Positions 44,375-54,900 of a DNA stretch of 64,000 bases are shown piece after piece. The translations under genes and the position numbers were made by a program. The notes beneath the pieces were generated by a model. The model searched no databases. It was not told the origin of the DNA and saw only the letters and a program-made list of their open reading frames with translations. How positions within the stretch are numbered: position 1 is the first letter of the stretch; each line of letters starts with the position of its first letter. The DNA comes from Liolophura sinensis. Taxonomy: Eukaryota; Mollusca; Polyplacophora; Chitonida; Chitonidae. The stretch spans positions 26,881,764 through 26,945,763 of the forward strand of contig NC_088306.1 of NCBI RefSeq assembly GCF_032854445.1. Direction: 5' to 3'.

Positions 44375-44605
44375 AGCCTCTTTGAACTTTGATATGGAAT
44401 TCATGCCTGGAATATCCACTGTCTACCCTTCTCTCTTGTGTGTTACAGGCTTTATTTCCTATTTGTATAATTTCTTACATACCTTTGTCTTTGGGACCCA
44501 GTGTTAAACGTTGTTTTGGAATGGATCTGACGATTATCGACTTGGAACGCCCTTTACGGACTACGAATGGTATATGAATGTCGGACATGACGCTGATATC
44601 TACGT
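44375..44605 (+). repeat. dispersed repeat Rep-B, uninterrupted copy
   Basis: TTTGAACTTTGATATGGAAT, CTTCTCTCTTGTGTGTTACA, GGCTTTATTTCCTATTTGTA, TAATTTCTTACATACCTTTG, GTGTTAAACGTTGTTTTGGA and CGACTTGGAACGCCCTTTAC. This copy reads straight through the point where Tc1 sits in the 3-4.7-kb copy and therefore serves as a paralogous empty site. Confidence 0.88.
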
Positions 44606-45871
44606 CAGTGTAGACGCCAAGAAGGAAATAATATCTATTTCAACACGTAATCATGGTTGCGGTGTGTTTTTCTCTAGGCACTGCACATCAAATCACTTGG
44701 AATTATGTGACAAAAAAAAGACATTCCTCCATTTCTGAAGAGATGTTCCATAAAACCTATCATAATTCATTACGGATGCATTTCCCTGTGGAACATCTGC
44801 GCGTGCAGGTTACGTAAGTGATAACCCTGGATTTTTGCCGTTTTCATGACAACCTCTTTGGTCCTTTAAAGCAATCCATGCTACATAGAATTCCACTGGG
44901 CAAAACGACATTAGTGTGCCTTTGGCAGCTTTTATAAATTGTTTTGCACAAAGCAAAGCAAAACAATCTAATGTGACTAATTTAAAAATATTCCACATAG
45001 AGAACGGCGGGCAGAGTCCTGGTTGGAGGGAAAGGTAAGACAGGGTCAAACCTTCCCTAAAACAACCCATTAAACATAAATTTCGTTTATAATCACATTT
45101 TAATACACCGAAGTCCGAATTCCGGTTAGGTTATCCCAGTTATTCTAAGGACACATCCCTTTAGTTACTACACTATTTTCTTTATACATAAATGCTATTT
45201 GCCACTTGGCATCAAGGCCCTGAAAACCGCGAGGGCAAACAGATTTTGATTCCAGTCTGTCTGAGGCTTGAATTGAACCACGAACTTGACCAACACAAAT
45301 TTTTACGCTCCACATAAGGCCCACCATCCATTTCAGTTCATCAGTAGCAGTAATGTAGCAAATCTAAATCTAGTATAAGCACCATAGGAAAACGGTATGA
45401 GCGTTGGTTTTTCTGGTGTTGAGAAAAACGATTACCGTCTTAGGTTATCGCCAATTACATTTGGGCCAACCATCATGACCATTCTTGCCAAGCGCTGCCA
45501 TTCGGAACACCAATCAACTAAGTGGTGCCATTGCACCGACCATCGGGCGTCAGAAAATCGTTTCACAGAGCGTCAATGATTTGTAGCCCATGGCTATTTA
45601 ATGTTATTCTTTGTTTATCCTGCCTGCACACATTATCCATTGTATCAGATCTCCGCCTAACGTGAGATTATCGGTGATGTTTTAACAACATTACTCCTCC
45701 ATCAGTTTCCTTAACATGATTTGCTGACATCAAATGCATAATAATAAAGAAAGGGCTAACTATACAGCGCGTAGCAAATGTACAGGTATACGTCTTCCCC
45801 TTTCCTAAGACACACCCACGTTCACAGGCCAACAACCCAACGCACAGTTGGAGTGTTTGAAGAATTTATTC

Positions 45872-45945
45872 TGGATCTCACAAGGATTTGAACCTGAATC
45901 TACACAGCCAAAGTTCACCGCTCTACCAACTGATGTAGATGCTGC
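45872..45945 (-). pseudogene. tRNA-like sequence (tRNA pseudogene or SINE head)
   Basis: On the minus strand GCAGCATCTACATCAGTTGG, TAGAGCGG (box A) is followed 30-40 bases later by AGGTTCAAATCCTTG (box B), with tRNA-like spacing (~74 nt in all). The acceptor ends do not pair well and no confident anticodon loop can be set. It is more likely a SINE head or pseudogene than a working tRNA. Confidence 0.55.
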
Positions 45946-45999
45946 CAGTTATAAGCCCTGAAAGGTTGCTGGCGTTATAAAACACAGTTTTATTTTTAT

Positions 46000-46260
46000 A
46001 AGTCTAGGTCAGTGTCGTCTAATAATTCGCACTTAACATCACTGGATTTTTCCTGCCCAATTCTGCTTTAGTCTTCCAGCTAGCAGTCATGCATGTCACT
46101 ACTTACGCAGCTACATGTCCATTTAGAATAAACCTTTAGCTTAAATTGACAGTAGACTGAACTTCGCGGTTGGATGTGAACGTTTACCAACTATCACACT
46201 TTTATTGGTGTTTTAGTTCTACCGTCCACGCTGTAGTCTTTTTGTTCTGGACATCAGGGC
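46000..46260 (+). repeat. dispersed repeat Rep-A, copy 6
   Basis: CACTTAACATCACTGGATTT, CCCAATTCTGCTTTAGTCTT, ATTTAGAATAAACCTTTAGC, TAAATTGACAGTAGACTGAA, TTACCAACTATCACACTTTT and ACGCTGTAGTCTTTTTG follow the family order with moderate divergence. Confidence 0.65.
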
Positions 46261-47215
46261 GCCTTTTAAAGCCTTGTACCACACAGCATACGTTTAGATG
46301 TTAAAGGAGATTTTGAATGAGAGATACACTGCACCAACTGAGAGGAGACCGATCCTAACGACATTGAATGCAGTGGACACAGCGTTTGCCACGTCAACGG
46401 TAAATCAAGTGTCTCATTCCGGAAGTAGTCATGCCACGGACTTTGCCTAGGGCACTTGGGATTACCTTTCAGTTAGGCAGTACCGTACACACGTCGGCGT
46501 TGGTTCCAGTCTACAACAAGGGGACACCTTAAATAATGCTGAAAATAACTTTAATGAAACAAATAAAAAAGAAACCATGATTAGAAGTGGCGGTATGTCC
46601 ACACTAAAAGGTGTTTAGTTTAGGGGGTCCCGTATAACACCTGTCTGACTGTACAGGAATATAATATATGTCTGTCGTTCGATTTTATCCACAACTATCC
46701 ATCCCATCACAACTTTTGGGTGTGTATTGCCAATGACCCAGGATAATGCAGCGTCGAACTGCGTATAGCGTATGTAAATATGGCAATCATGAGTACACGC
46801 TTCCCGTGTACATCGTGTAGCAGACATTGATTATTGTCTTCGGGAGCTGCAGCTGTTCTCAAGTGATATGCGGGGTTTACGTCATTCCCGTGTGGAAAAT
46901 ACTATTATTCGTCCAAAAAATTAACAAGGAATGTATTCCAATTGCTTTTATCTTAAGATGAAAGATACAATCCAGCAACACACCGGATGAACTTGGCGTT
47001 GAGGCATACAGCTGGTGGATTGTTTTCGTTTAAGATCTTATCAAATGGCTGGTTTATTCGCTTTAAGGCAGTTCTGATCTAGTAATAACAATGTCTGTAT
47101 TGGAATGAAATATCTTGAGTATACCACTCCAGTGCAGTGCAGTGAAACACTATCTGGACCAGCAGGACAAGAAACCTCTCACAAAAATAGGAAAAGTGTA
47201 GGCCTGACTTACACT

Positions 47216-47368
47216 ACACGCAGTGCTTATTTCGGGTCATCACAATATAATTAAAGACTTGGAAGTTAACTTCCAGCACACACAGTGCTTATTTCGGGTC
47301 ATCACAATATAATTAAAGACTTGGAAGTTAACTTTCAGCACACGCAGTGCTTATTTCGTGTTATTACA
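47216..47368 (+). repeat. 62-bp tandem repeat, 2.4 copies
   Basis: CAGTGCTTATTTCGGGTCAT recurs at 47221, 47283 and (as CAGTGCTTATTTCGTGTTAT) 47345, a period of exactly 62. The first two units are nearly identical across CACAATATAATTAAAGACTT and GGAAGTTAACTTYCAGC, so this duplication is recent. Confidence 0.95.
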
Positions 47369-47639
47369 TGATTCAATCTTAAATCTCATGACCGCTGTGG
47401 TGGACCAATGGCAAATACGGCTGTAGACTCCGGTCGTATCGACAAAGTGTTCTTATAAGTGGTGTGCATCCTTCGTCTGTTTTTAGTAGACCTCATAGAT
47501 CTGTTCTTTTACTTAAAAGTTCAAGTAAGCAGACGTCTGCAAGCCTGTGGGAACGGGACATAAATTAGTACTAACGATTGGTAACGTTTGAGAACAAAAA
47601 TACTTTTCTTTCCATGGTGATTTGCTAAGCTGGTGTCAA

Positions 47640-47850
47640 TCAAACCTTAGAAATTTACAACGGTCGGTCCTTTTTTAACGGGTATGACTATTAGTTATTA
47701 TCGGTTGTTACTCCGAGTGTTTTCATGTGAAGTCAGGAGTCCCCCAGGGATCTATGCTGAGGCCATTGTTCCTCATGTTACACCTCAGTGATTTTCCTCT
47801 GGTGTCCGATAATCAGACTGTTTATGATTACTTTACTTCATGCTTACTTG
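47640..47850 (+). pseudogene. non-LTR reverse transcriptase fragment
   Basis: The plus strand from about 47690 reads VIIGCYSECFHVKSGVPQGS, MLRPLFLMLHLSDFPLVSDN. This matches RT blocks of CR1/jockey-type LINEs (consensus [22 protein letters not shown]). A stop precedes it, and the YADD/FADD catalytic box has eroded to VYDYF. The rest of the element is not seen. Confidence 0.7.
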
Positions 47851-48429
47851 ACGCTAAACTGTAGGAAAGATATTCTCCCAAAATTACTTCGAACTTTGCT
47901 AAATGATCCCATATGATCTAAAAACCGATGTAGAAATTGAACAATTGATACCTAGAGTAGACTGCTATAAACAGAGAGCAATACTTTATAACTGTTTCCC
48001 GTAGACTGTTGTGATGTCTTATCACATTGTCTTTACTCTGATATAACCATTTTATCCTTTATTGTGATGCAACAGTATACCATACCTATTGTTCTGGTTT
48101 GATTCTAGTTATTATAACTAACATTATTTCAGTTAGATTTTGGCACTTACTGTGATATTTTATATTTACGAAGTTTGAGGTCTCATAAGGTTTGAAGAAT
48201 CTAATCATTTAACACAATTTTACTCGGTTAGAAAAATTCTAAAAAATAAATACAACTATTTTCCTAGACTGTCTTTGATGGTCTTTCATCTGATATATAC
48301 TTTTTTTACAATGGTCTTTGCCTTTAATGATCTAAACTGGTGTTGGAATTTTATCTGAACTTTCTGTTATTTTAGCTAATGTTAAACAAGTTGTAAGGTT
48401 CTGGATGCTGTCGTTTTCGCTTCGAAAAC

Positions 48430-48490
48430 CATTAGTCTCATGGTAGAGCCAGGATATGGCTGAAATATTTCCGATGTGGCGCCATTCATA
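48430..48490 (+). repeat. LINE 3'-tail fragment
   Basis: GAGCCAGGATATGGCTGAAA, TATTTCCGATGTGGCGCCAT, TCAT matches the 3' end of the LINE at 13.1-17.4 kb (GCCACGATATGGCTGAAATA, TTGCCGATGTGGCGTTAAAC). A shorter match (GTGCCAAGATATGACTGAAA) lies at 17706. Confidence 0.55.
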
Positions 48491-49799
48491 TTGGCTTCTT
48501 GCTTGATAGATCTGAAACAGAATCTGCTTCCAACCCGTTCGTTTTTCACCCAATGGATTTCTTGATTTATAACAGACAGTAGATCCAACCCTTTTTATGC
48601 ATTGCTGTGCTGACTTCTATAAATGGTACTGAGAATTTACATGCTCAATTATTTTTGGTAATTCTCTACCTGTTAAATGCACATTAGAATACATTTCATA
48701 GATGTAAAATGACACTAAAAACAAAAAAGCCCAAATGTAAAATGCGACGAGTCTAAAGTATTGGGCAACTAATGTTGGGATACGTTTACCCATCACCTGT
48801 CACCCGGAGGCATAAACAACACATCGTTCCTTCCGACAATTTTGTGAAACATTGTCCCACACGCCGCTGCTGTAGTAAATATAGCAGAAGGTAGCTGCCG
48901 AACATTTCGGACAAGTCACATAACATGGTAGGACAATTTTTCTTTAACCTTTAGCGAGAAAAAGCGTCCAAGTTCGAAACTCTCCTTGGAAATCCTTGTT
49001 ATGCAATGGGCTACACACTCTTTTCCATTTGATATTGGTGTACACCATCAACACTATGAGCAATATCGGGCTTACAAAGCACCCCTATAATCTAGTGTAT
49101 GTCGATCGTGTTTGTGCCCTGTGTTTCCGGACTGTGTTTGGGAAATTGTGTGTTCGCATCATCCGTAATGCTGAATAATCAATTTCGACTCGCATCAGCA
49201 CCGTACGTCTGCTTCAGTAGGACATACCAGTTTTACCTATTAGCAGAATCAATGTAGGGCATGAATTTTAGAATTGATTTTCAGTTCTTGAGGTGGGCGT
49301 AAGGAGGGGACATTCCATGAAAATACGGAGACAGACCTTTGTTTATTGCCAGTTTTGATCAATGTATATGTCTGTATCGACAAAACTGACCCAGGTTAGA
49401 CAAACACGACCAGTAGACTAGTCATTTGTCTCTATCATTGTTATCATGCGAAGTCAAGAATTGCCTTTGTCGTTGTCAGATATTTCTCTGACAGAAACAA
49501 AAATACTTGCCATGACCGTATGGGCGTATATTTCCCCCACATTTTACCCCCTATTGTTCTGATGTGTCACTGATGTAGAAGACAAGGGTGATTGTATTTG
49601 TCTTATTGCCATGCCTTGTTTCCGTATCTTGAAACAAACATTGTGGCGGGGAATAAAAACAAGGTCCCGGAAGATCATAATAACCAATTACCCCTCCCAC
49701 CACCCCTCCTCGTCAGAGAAAAAAATCACCACAAGAGCCTCGTGATAACGCCGGTAAGTCAGTCAACCTCAATTATGCTAATTTGATGATGATTTATTA

Positions 49800-50050
49800 A
49801 ATGTGGTAACAACGTACATAATTGTGATTAAGCGTTGTTGCTAGGGGGCGTTTAGGTTTCTACCATGTACGTACATGCATTCACATAAACAATTAGAATA
49901 ATACCCTGATTGAGGTAAACTGACGCGAGACCATTTTTCTCCGGTTACGTGTGACCATCTGCCAACTATCATGCTGGCGTAGCTGCTCTGGTTTTACCAT
50001 CTACCAAGTACAGCATTTTTACCATGCTGTACTTTACTCTTTCATGGCAT
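49800..50050 (+). repeat. dispersed repeat Rep-A, copy 7
   Basis: AAGCGTTGTTGCTAGGGGGC, GTTTAGGTTTC, AATTAGAATAATACCCTGAT, TGAGGTAAACTGACGCGAGA, CCATTTTTCTCCGGTTACGT, GTGACCATCTGCCAACTATC, ATGCTGGCGTAGCTGCTCTG and GTTTTACC make this the most complete-looking copy and a good seed for a consensus. It lies about 860 bases beyond the 3' end of the GPCR coding region. Confidence 0.8.
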
Positions 50051-50490
50051 AGAAACTTTTGCGTGCAGTATTACACTCTATCCCTTTGAATCTGTCTTCT
50101 ATATTGAGAAATACCAGAAGTCACTACCATCATTCCAATTTGTCTCTGCTACGTGCGTGTAATATGTCAGTTGTATTTTTCATTTTATTTTGCTGTTCAG
50201 TATCCGTTAGTGTCCATTAAAAATTGAAACATTAAAACATGCTGGTATTAAGTGTCCTGTTTATATATTCCATTGAACACGTACTGAAAATGCGCTTCAT
50301 GCATCTTCCCCCGCCATGTGTCTTTGAAAAGCGGCAATTTAAATTGTTAATCTTTCTGTTAACTTTTAACATTTAGTTCACAATGTTATTATTCTTTCCG
50401 CAAATATTTGTATTTCGATGGTCTTAATCGAGTTCTAAGAACGATATCATTTCCGTTAAAACATCACGAAAAATGCAAATTTCTTACCAT

Positions 50491-50496
50491 TTTATT
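50491..50496 (-). terminator. possible polyadenylation signal of the GPCR gene
   Basis: TTTATT on the plus strand is AATAAA on the minus strand, about 415 bases after the GPCR stop codon. This is a plausible 3' UTR length, but AATAAA is common in AT-rich DNA. Confidence 0.3.
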
Positions 50497-50909
50497 ATAA
50501 ATAAGGACGTGACTTGTCACACTTTTCAATTAAAATGTAGCTTCGTTTAACACCCAAATGTATTCCACTAATGGCATAATATTTACACATAGATAGGTAA
50601 AACAACACCTGACAATTGCTGACATTAACATCAACATCTTATAATTGGACAACACCGATACGCTACAAATCGTCGCAGTAGTAAAATTCTGACATTATGG
50701 CGTTGTTTTGTCCTCTACCACTTAATCCTGTGCGTTAAAAACTAGCCCAATGGACAAATTACCAGACCCCAGAATCCAATAAAAGGCATATACTTTGAAA
50801 ACACTGATGGCTAGTAATTCTAACTGTTTTACGTCATATAATAACACGGCAATAGAACGGGACAAGACCGGTCCTTGACGGAATTTTAATTTCCTGAGCT
50901 CATGTTTTT

Positions 50910-52019
50910 TTAGCACTCCTCGCTCAATAGATTCTCCGCTGTATTTTCCATCGACACGCCTTCAGTTTTCATTTCCATTCTGCAACCTTTCGATTTCGAA
51001 TTCAGAAGGCACGGCTTGCAGAATATTTCAAGGAAAGTGTTTCGGAATGATGGTCCGAGTGAAATGTAAATGAAGAAATTCACAGCAAAGCTGAGGTAAT
51101 ATATCATCTGTAAAACATGTTGGATCAGGTAAATGGTTGGGGACGAGTCTGTCGTCTGTTTGGTCATTAATTCGACGACCGCTCGCAGTCTGACGATGTG
51201 ACTGGGAATATTTAGAACGAGAAACGTGAAAGAAACCCAAAACAACATCCTGGTTACTTTTGTTTGCAATTGCCCGCTTCCTTTACGCATGTCCGCACCT
51301 CTCTTTCGGTAAGTTTTCATAATGCTGTAAATGATCCGTCCAGTGATCAACAAAATGATGGCGGATGGTATGGCTAAGGTGATTAAACAATCCACGTAAG
51401 TCAGCGCTGTGTTGATGATTTCAAAGCGCTGTATCATAAAACAGTAGGACTTTTCATTTTTGATAATGATTCCGTTGGTCCAAGTAGAAAAACTATATAT
51501 CATACATCCAATCAGGGAAGTCAGCATAATCATGAACATTGCTTTTTTCACGGTACAGAATGCGGACACTTTGAAGGGGTGACAGATTCGGTAATAATTC
51601 TCCACAGTCACCCAGACGATGAACCAAACGGACAAAAAACCGCAAAGATAACTCAGGAAAATCTCCACTTGGCAGACGCCTTGCGTGTGTATCAGCGGAA
51701 CCCGCAAGTGTTGCAGCCACAGGACGAAAATGCAGAGCAGAAATCCGGTATCCGATATCGCCCGGGCCGCCAGGTACAGAGAACAAGACAACTTCCGTAG
51801 TTTTTGCCTGAGGAAAATGAAGGCGGATAAGACGTTTCCCGTCAAACCAATCGTCACAATCAGTGGTATGCCGATCAGCTCCATGTGCTTCACGAAGAAA
51901 ACCAATCGTGCCGCGTCGGCGCTGAGATTTCGGGTATTTCCGGTGAGCTCCGGCACATCCATGGATCCGTTAAGGACATGGTTTGTGGCGACTGGGTTGT
52001 CCATCGTACTGTTTCCCAT
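50910..52019 (-). CDS. class A (rhodopsin-like) GPCR, peptide-receptor type
   Basis: This is a seven-transmembrane plasma-membrane receptor of 369 residues. I start it at ATG 52019 (MGNSTMDNP): a strong 3' splice site (TTTGTTTACTTTCAG) ends at 52058, so sequence to its right is intron, and two N-glycosylation sites (N3, N17) follow the start. Visible features are GN at 61-62 (TM1), D90 (TM2), C116 and C193 (extracellular disulphide), TVENYYRICHPF at 138-149 in place of DRY, W180 (TM4), P218 (TM5), LNIPSH at 269-274 (TM6, without the usual CWxP Trp) and NFFIY at 314-318 (TM7 NPxxY variant). Helix 8 is GPSFRNTFLEIFCKPC, with Cys that could be palmitoylated. The basic third loop is short. FMRFamide/TRH-receptor-like lophotrochozoan orphans are the nearest group I recognise; the ligand is unknown. 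All residues needed for folding are present and the gene appears intact. Confidence 0.93.
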   Translation of the reverse strand: MGNSTMDNPVATNHVLNGSMDVPELTGNTRNLSADAARLVFFVKHMELIGIPLIVTIGLTGNVLSAFIFLRQKLRKLSCSLYLAARAISDTGFLLCIFVLWLQHLRVPLIHTQGVCQVEIFLSYLCGFLSVWFIVWVTVENYYRICHPFKVSAFCTVKKAMFMIMLTSLIGCMIYSFSTWTNGIIIKNEKSYCFMIQRFEIINTALTYVDCLITLAIPSAIILLITGRIIYSIMKTYRKRGADMRKGSGQLQTKVTRMLFWVSFTFLVLNIPSHIVRLRAVVELMTKQTTDSSPTIYLIQHVLQMIYYLSFAVNFFIYISLGPSFRNTFLEIFCKPCLLNSKSKGCRMEMKTEGVSMENTAENLLSEEC

Positions 52020-52157
52020 TCCTCGCAGCCTCGCTACCGAAACCAGAGATCGTCTCTCTGAAAGTAAACAAAAAATTATAAAATTTTCTTCATATCGGTT
52101 ATTTGTATATACGATGTGTTGTTTAAAATCTGATGCTCTTTTCAGCGTAAAAACCAT
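52020..52157 (-). promoter_or_regulatory. 3' splice site and 5' UTR segment upstream of the GPCR start
   Basis: Reading leftwards on the minus strand, a T-rich tract ends in TTTGTTTACTTTCAG at 52058, then AGAGACGATCTCTGG begins the exon at 52057. The reading frame stays open through the intron to an ATG at 52157, which would add 46 residues. That extension is AT-biased, crosses the splice site, and is probably not translated. An untranslated first exon and the promoter should lie at higher coordinates. Confidence 0.6.
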
Positions 52158-52245
52158 GGAAATAAATGAATAATTCTTTCCCAGTAAAGTGTGTTGTGCT
52201 TTAAAATTTACTTCGTCGTATACATCAGACCTTATCTAATTACTT

Positions 52246-52501
52246 GCGGGGCCTCCGTGGCTCAGCTGGTTAGCGCGCTAGCGCCGCGTAATGACCCAGG
52301 AGCATCTTACCAATGCAGCCACTGTGAGTTCAAGTCCAGCTCATGCTCGCTTTCTCTCCGGCCGTACGTGGGAACCTGCGGATGGTCGTGGGTTTTCCTC
52401 GGGCTCTGTCCGGTTTCCTCCCACCATAATGCTGGCCGCCATCGTATAAGTGAAATATTGCGCAGTATGGCGTAAAACACCAATCAAATAAAATAAATAA
52501 A
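52246..52501 (+). mobile_element. full-length MetaSINE-like SINE with 13-bp target duplication
   Basis: This is the best SINE copy. The head CGGGGCCTCCGTGGCTCAGC, TGGTTAGCGCGCTAGCGC carries box A. GTGAGTTCAAGTCCAGCTCA carries box B. The body contains TCTCCGGCCGTACGTGGGAA and GGTCGTGGG. The shared 3' core is TTTCCTCCCACCATAATGCT, GGCCGCCATCGTATAAGTGA, AATATTGCGCAGTATGGCGT, AAAACACCAATCAAATAAA, with an (AAAT)n-like tail. TATCTAATTACTT is perfectly duplicated at 52233-52245 and 52502-52514, so the insertion is recent. It lies about 90 bases beyond the extended GPCR frame, probably in the first intron. Confidence 0.97.
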
Positions 52502-53111
52502 TATCTAATTACTTAGATTTAGAACCTTAGGGACTCGAGAGCGTGACGTAACTAGTCAGACGGCAACCGTCGTCGTTGAATTTATCCCTGAAGCAAAGGC
52601 CGCTAAACCACTTAACGGCCTGTATCATTCCACGTAGGAGACACTGCAAATTTATTTAGACATACTACCTCGATACTACCTCGTACTGTGTGATGAACCG
52701 AAGACTGAAATACAGCGTACCTGTGAGTTAGCAAGTACCCGGTATTTGGTTTCAGTCTTTCTAAAATGGCTCGTTAGTGTCTCGCTACAATTAATACAAA
52801 GATTTCCAGTATCAGCTTTTATACGTAATTCGGTCATAAAATATAACCGTAACTGAGTGTGGTTTACGCGAACTGCTTAGTTTGTCATGTCATTCATATT
52901 AGTTACTTGGTAGACTGAAGAGAATGAGAAGTTTAGCTGACAGAGACAGTAATTGCTTTCGTTTCGTCTTGTATTACGAACAGCCATTGAAGAATTCTGA
53001 GCTATTGATTTTGCAGCTGCGGTTTGCAATGGGAGTACTCTTCAATTTAATCTTTTCGATGCAGTAATAAAATGTTCTGCCTTATCAGATATTGCAAGAT
53101 TTTCATATGTG

Positions 53112-53152
<41 letters not shown>
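53112..53152. repeat. (AT)n microsatellite
   Basis: About 18 AT dinucleotides lie between GAATA and GTTGAAAAT. Confidence 0.96.
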
Positions 53153-53155
<3 letters not shown>

Positions 53156-53944
53156 AAAATAAGCTGATAACTCAGAAGCCAGAGCACACCCAGTGTAAAC
53201 GTAAATGTGCTTCAGTAAAGTAAAAAATTGAGATTAAGGTCACAATGGAAAAATACATGCGCTGCTCGTTTAAACACATGAAATTCTGTATGCCATGTAC
53301 ATAGCAGTTCCATATGTTAAATCTCGGCCAATAAAATGCAGTCACAAATAGCAAAGCCTGGTCAATAGAAAAAAAGGTAAAAATTTGATGGAATGTATAT
53401 GTAGAACGAAGGTTTAGAGAGTAAAGTATATATACATTTAGCCGCTCACGAATCCTTGTGGATAATGACATGGCTAAAATGGTTTAACAAATCACAAAGC
53501 CGTGGATCAATACAACATGCATCTGTTGCAAACTTAAATGTGCTATAGTAAAGTAAACCTCACACCGGTTAACATTGGGAGTATTAAAATGGTTGTTCAG
53601 GCGAGCAAAATAATAGATATACTACGTATACCTGGAATCATTCTCCTGCATGTATGTCTATAGGGCGAGGATGCCAGGTTAGACTGATTATGTCCGACAG
53701 TCATATCATCTTGGGAGGTTATTGAATTAAGTCAAAATAAAATACAAGTTTAACACTAGCTGGTTCAGTCGTTAATAACATGGCCTGACAGAGGACCTGA
53801 GTGAAGAGTTTACTCTATGAGACAAAAATTGGACGGCCGTAAATAATTACCTCCACTGATAATGTCGCTGGAAGCAACACCAAACTATCGTGTATGGTAT
53901 ATAGTTTTCATTGAACAAGTGATTTGGGTATTTTAGGTAATTGT

Positions 53945-54095
53945 GCGCCACTAGCTTGCTCTCCGGTCGTATGTGGCAAGGATTTGCAGCGGCTTGTGCA
54001 TGGTCCGGAGTTTCCTGCGGGCTCTGTTATATTTGCCATAACAAAATATTGTTAGAGGAAGAATAAAAAGCGCTCAAATACACCAAACAGACGTG
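53945..54095 (+). mobile_element. SINE remnant, strongly diverged
   Basis: CTTGCTCTCCGGTCGTATGT, GGCAAGGATTTGCAGCGGCT, GGTCCGGAGTTTCCTGCGGG, CTCTGTTATATTTGCCATAA and AAATACACCAAACA follow the order of the SINE family body with the core eroded. A second short match (TTTTTTCCACGGGCTCTGTC, ATATTTT) lies at 54186. Confidence 0.55.
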
Positions 54096-54410
54096 TGTTT
54101 TCATCCGCACTTTTGTTATTTGGTTAAACTCACGAGTATTTTATTTGCTCGGATCGGTCGGCCAGTAAGTTGCGGATTGTTGGTTTTTTTTCCACGGGCT
54201 CTGTCATATTTTAAGTAGTACACACCGATCAGCAGAATACAAAAAAAAAATTTTAGATGAAATAATGTAAAGAAATTTATTGGAGATGCGTCAAAATGTA
54301 ATGTAAATAAGTAAAGTAATCGCAGTAGGTGTGGATTGAAACCTTGGGTAGGGAATTAGTACACTCACAATCTCACCGTTTGACCACCCTTGGAAACAGT
54401 GCCGGTCTTG

Positions 54411-54432
54411 CGGGGCCTCCGTGGCTCAGCTG
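54411..54432 (+). mobile_element. isolated 22-bp SINE head
   Basis: CGGGGCCTCCGTGGCTCAGC plus TG is identical to the head of the full-length SINE at 52.2 kb. It is preceded by the same TTG, but no SINE body follows. SINEs are usually truncated at the 5' end, so a head without a tail points to a later deletion. Confidence 0.7.
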
Positions 54433-54784
54433 TCCAACGTTCCCCAAAAACAGCCTGAAAACAGTTGTACGCACGTCTGTACGTAATAAGTCTGAAAGAT
54501 CGCCAGTAACTTGCCACGTTTATGCAAGGCACTCCAGTTTCCTCTATCGATAAGACTGACAGCCATCCTATGAGCAAATAATTCCAGAGTATTACCCTAA
54601 GAAACTATGCAATACTGGTTTAAAGATGCAGTACAACCTGTGAAAGCTGACATTGGGACCCAACCTTAAAGGTCGGTATGATGTTAAAACCTTACACACA
54701 GGGACTATATTTGTAATTTGTATGTTTGTGAGTTCATGTCGCCAAAGTGCTGCCGCCGCCAAAGTATCATGCCCACGACAGAAA

Positions 54785-54900
54785 TCATGACACCTCACCC
54801 AGTCATATTATACTGAAACCGGGCCATCCAACCGTGTTTCCTTGATCTAAAGTCTCAGTGTTGAACGCCAAGCGAGCCAGCAGACAGCATCATTTTAGCA
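54785..54900 (-). mobile_element. partial SINE related to 30.98-31.19 kb
   Basis: CACCTCACCCAGTCATATTA, TACTGAAACCGGGCCATCCA, TCAGTGTTGAACGCCAAGCG, AGCCAGCAG matches the left part of the 31-kb element; the tRNA-like end is missing. A shorter relative is at 39735-39850 (CGCCCAGTCACATTATAACG, ACACCGGGCCAAGC). Confidence 0.55.

Noticed and set aside
45872-45945. Functional tRNA gene
   Set aside because: Boxes A and B are present, but the acceptor stem does not pair and the anticodon arm is unclear, so it is listed as tRNA-like only.
47216-47368. CRISPR-like array
   Set aside because: The repeats are contiguous 62-bp units without distinct spacers, the genome is eukaryotic, and there are no cas genes.
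51579-52173. Plus-strand open frames of 73 and 162 codons opposite the GPCR
   Set aside because: They are antisense shadows of the GPCR coding region and have no domain.
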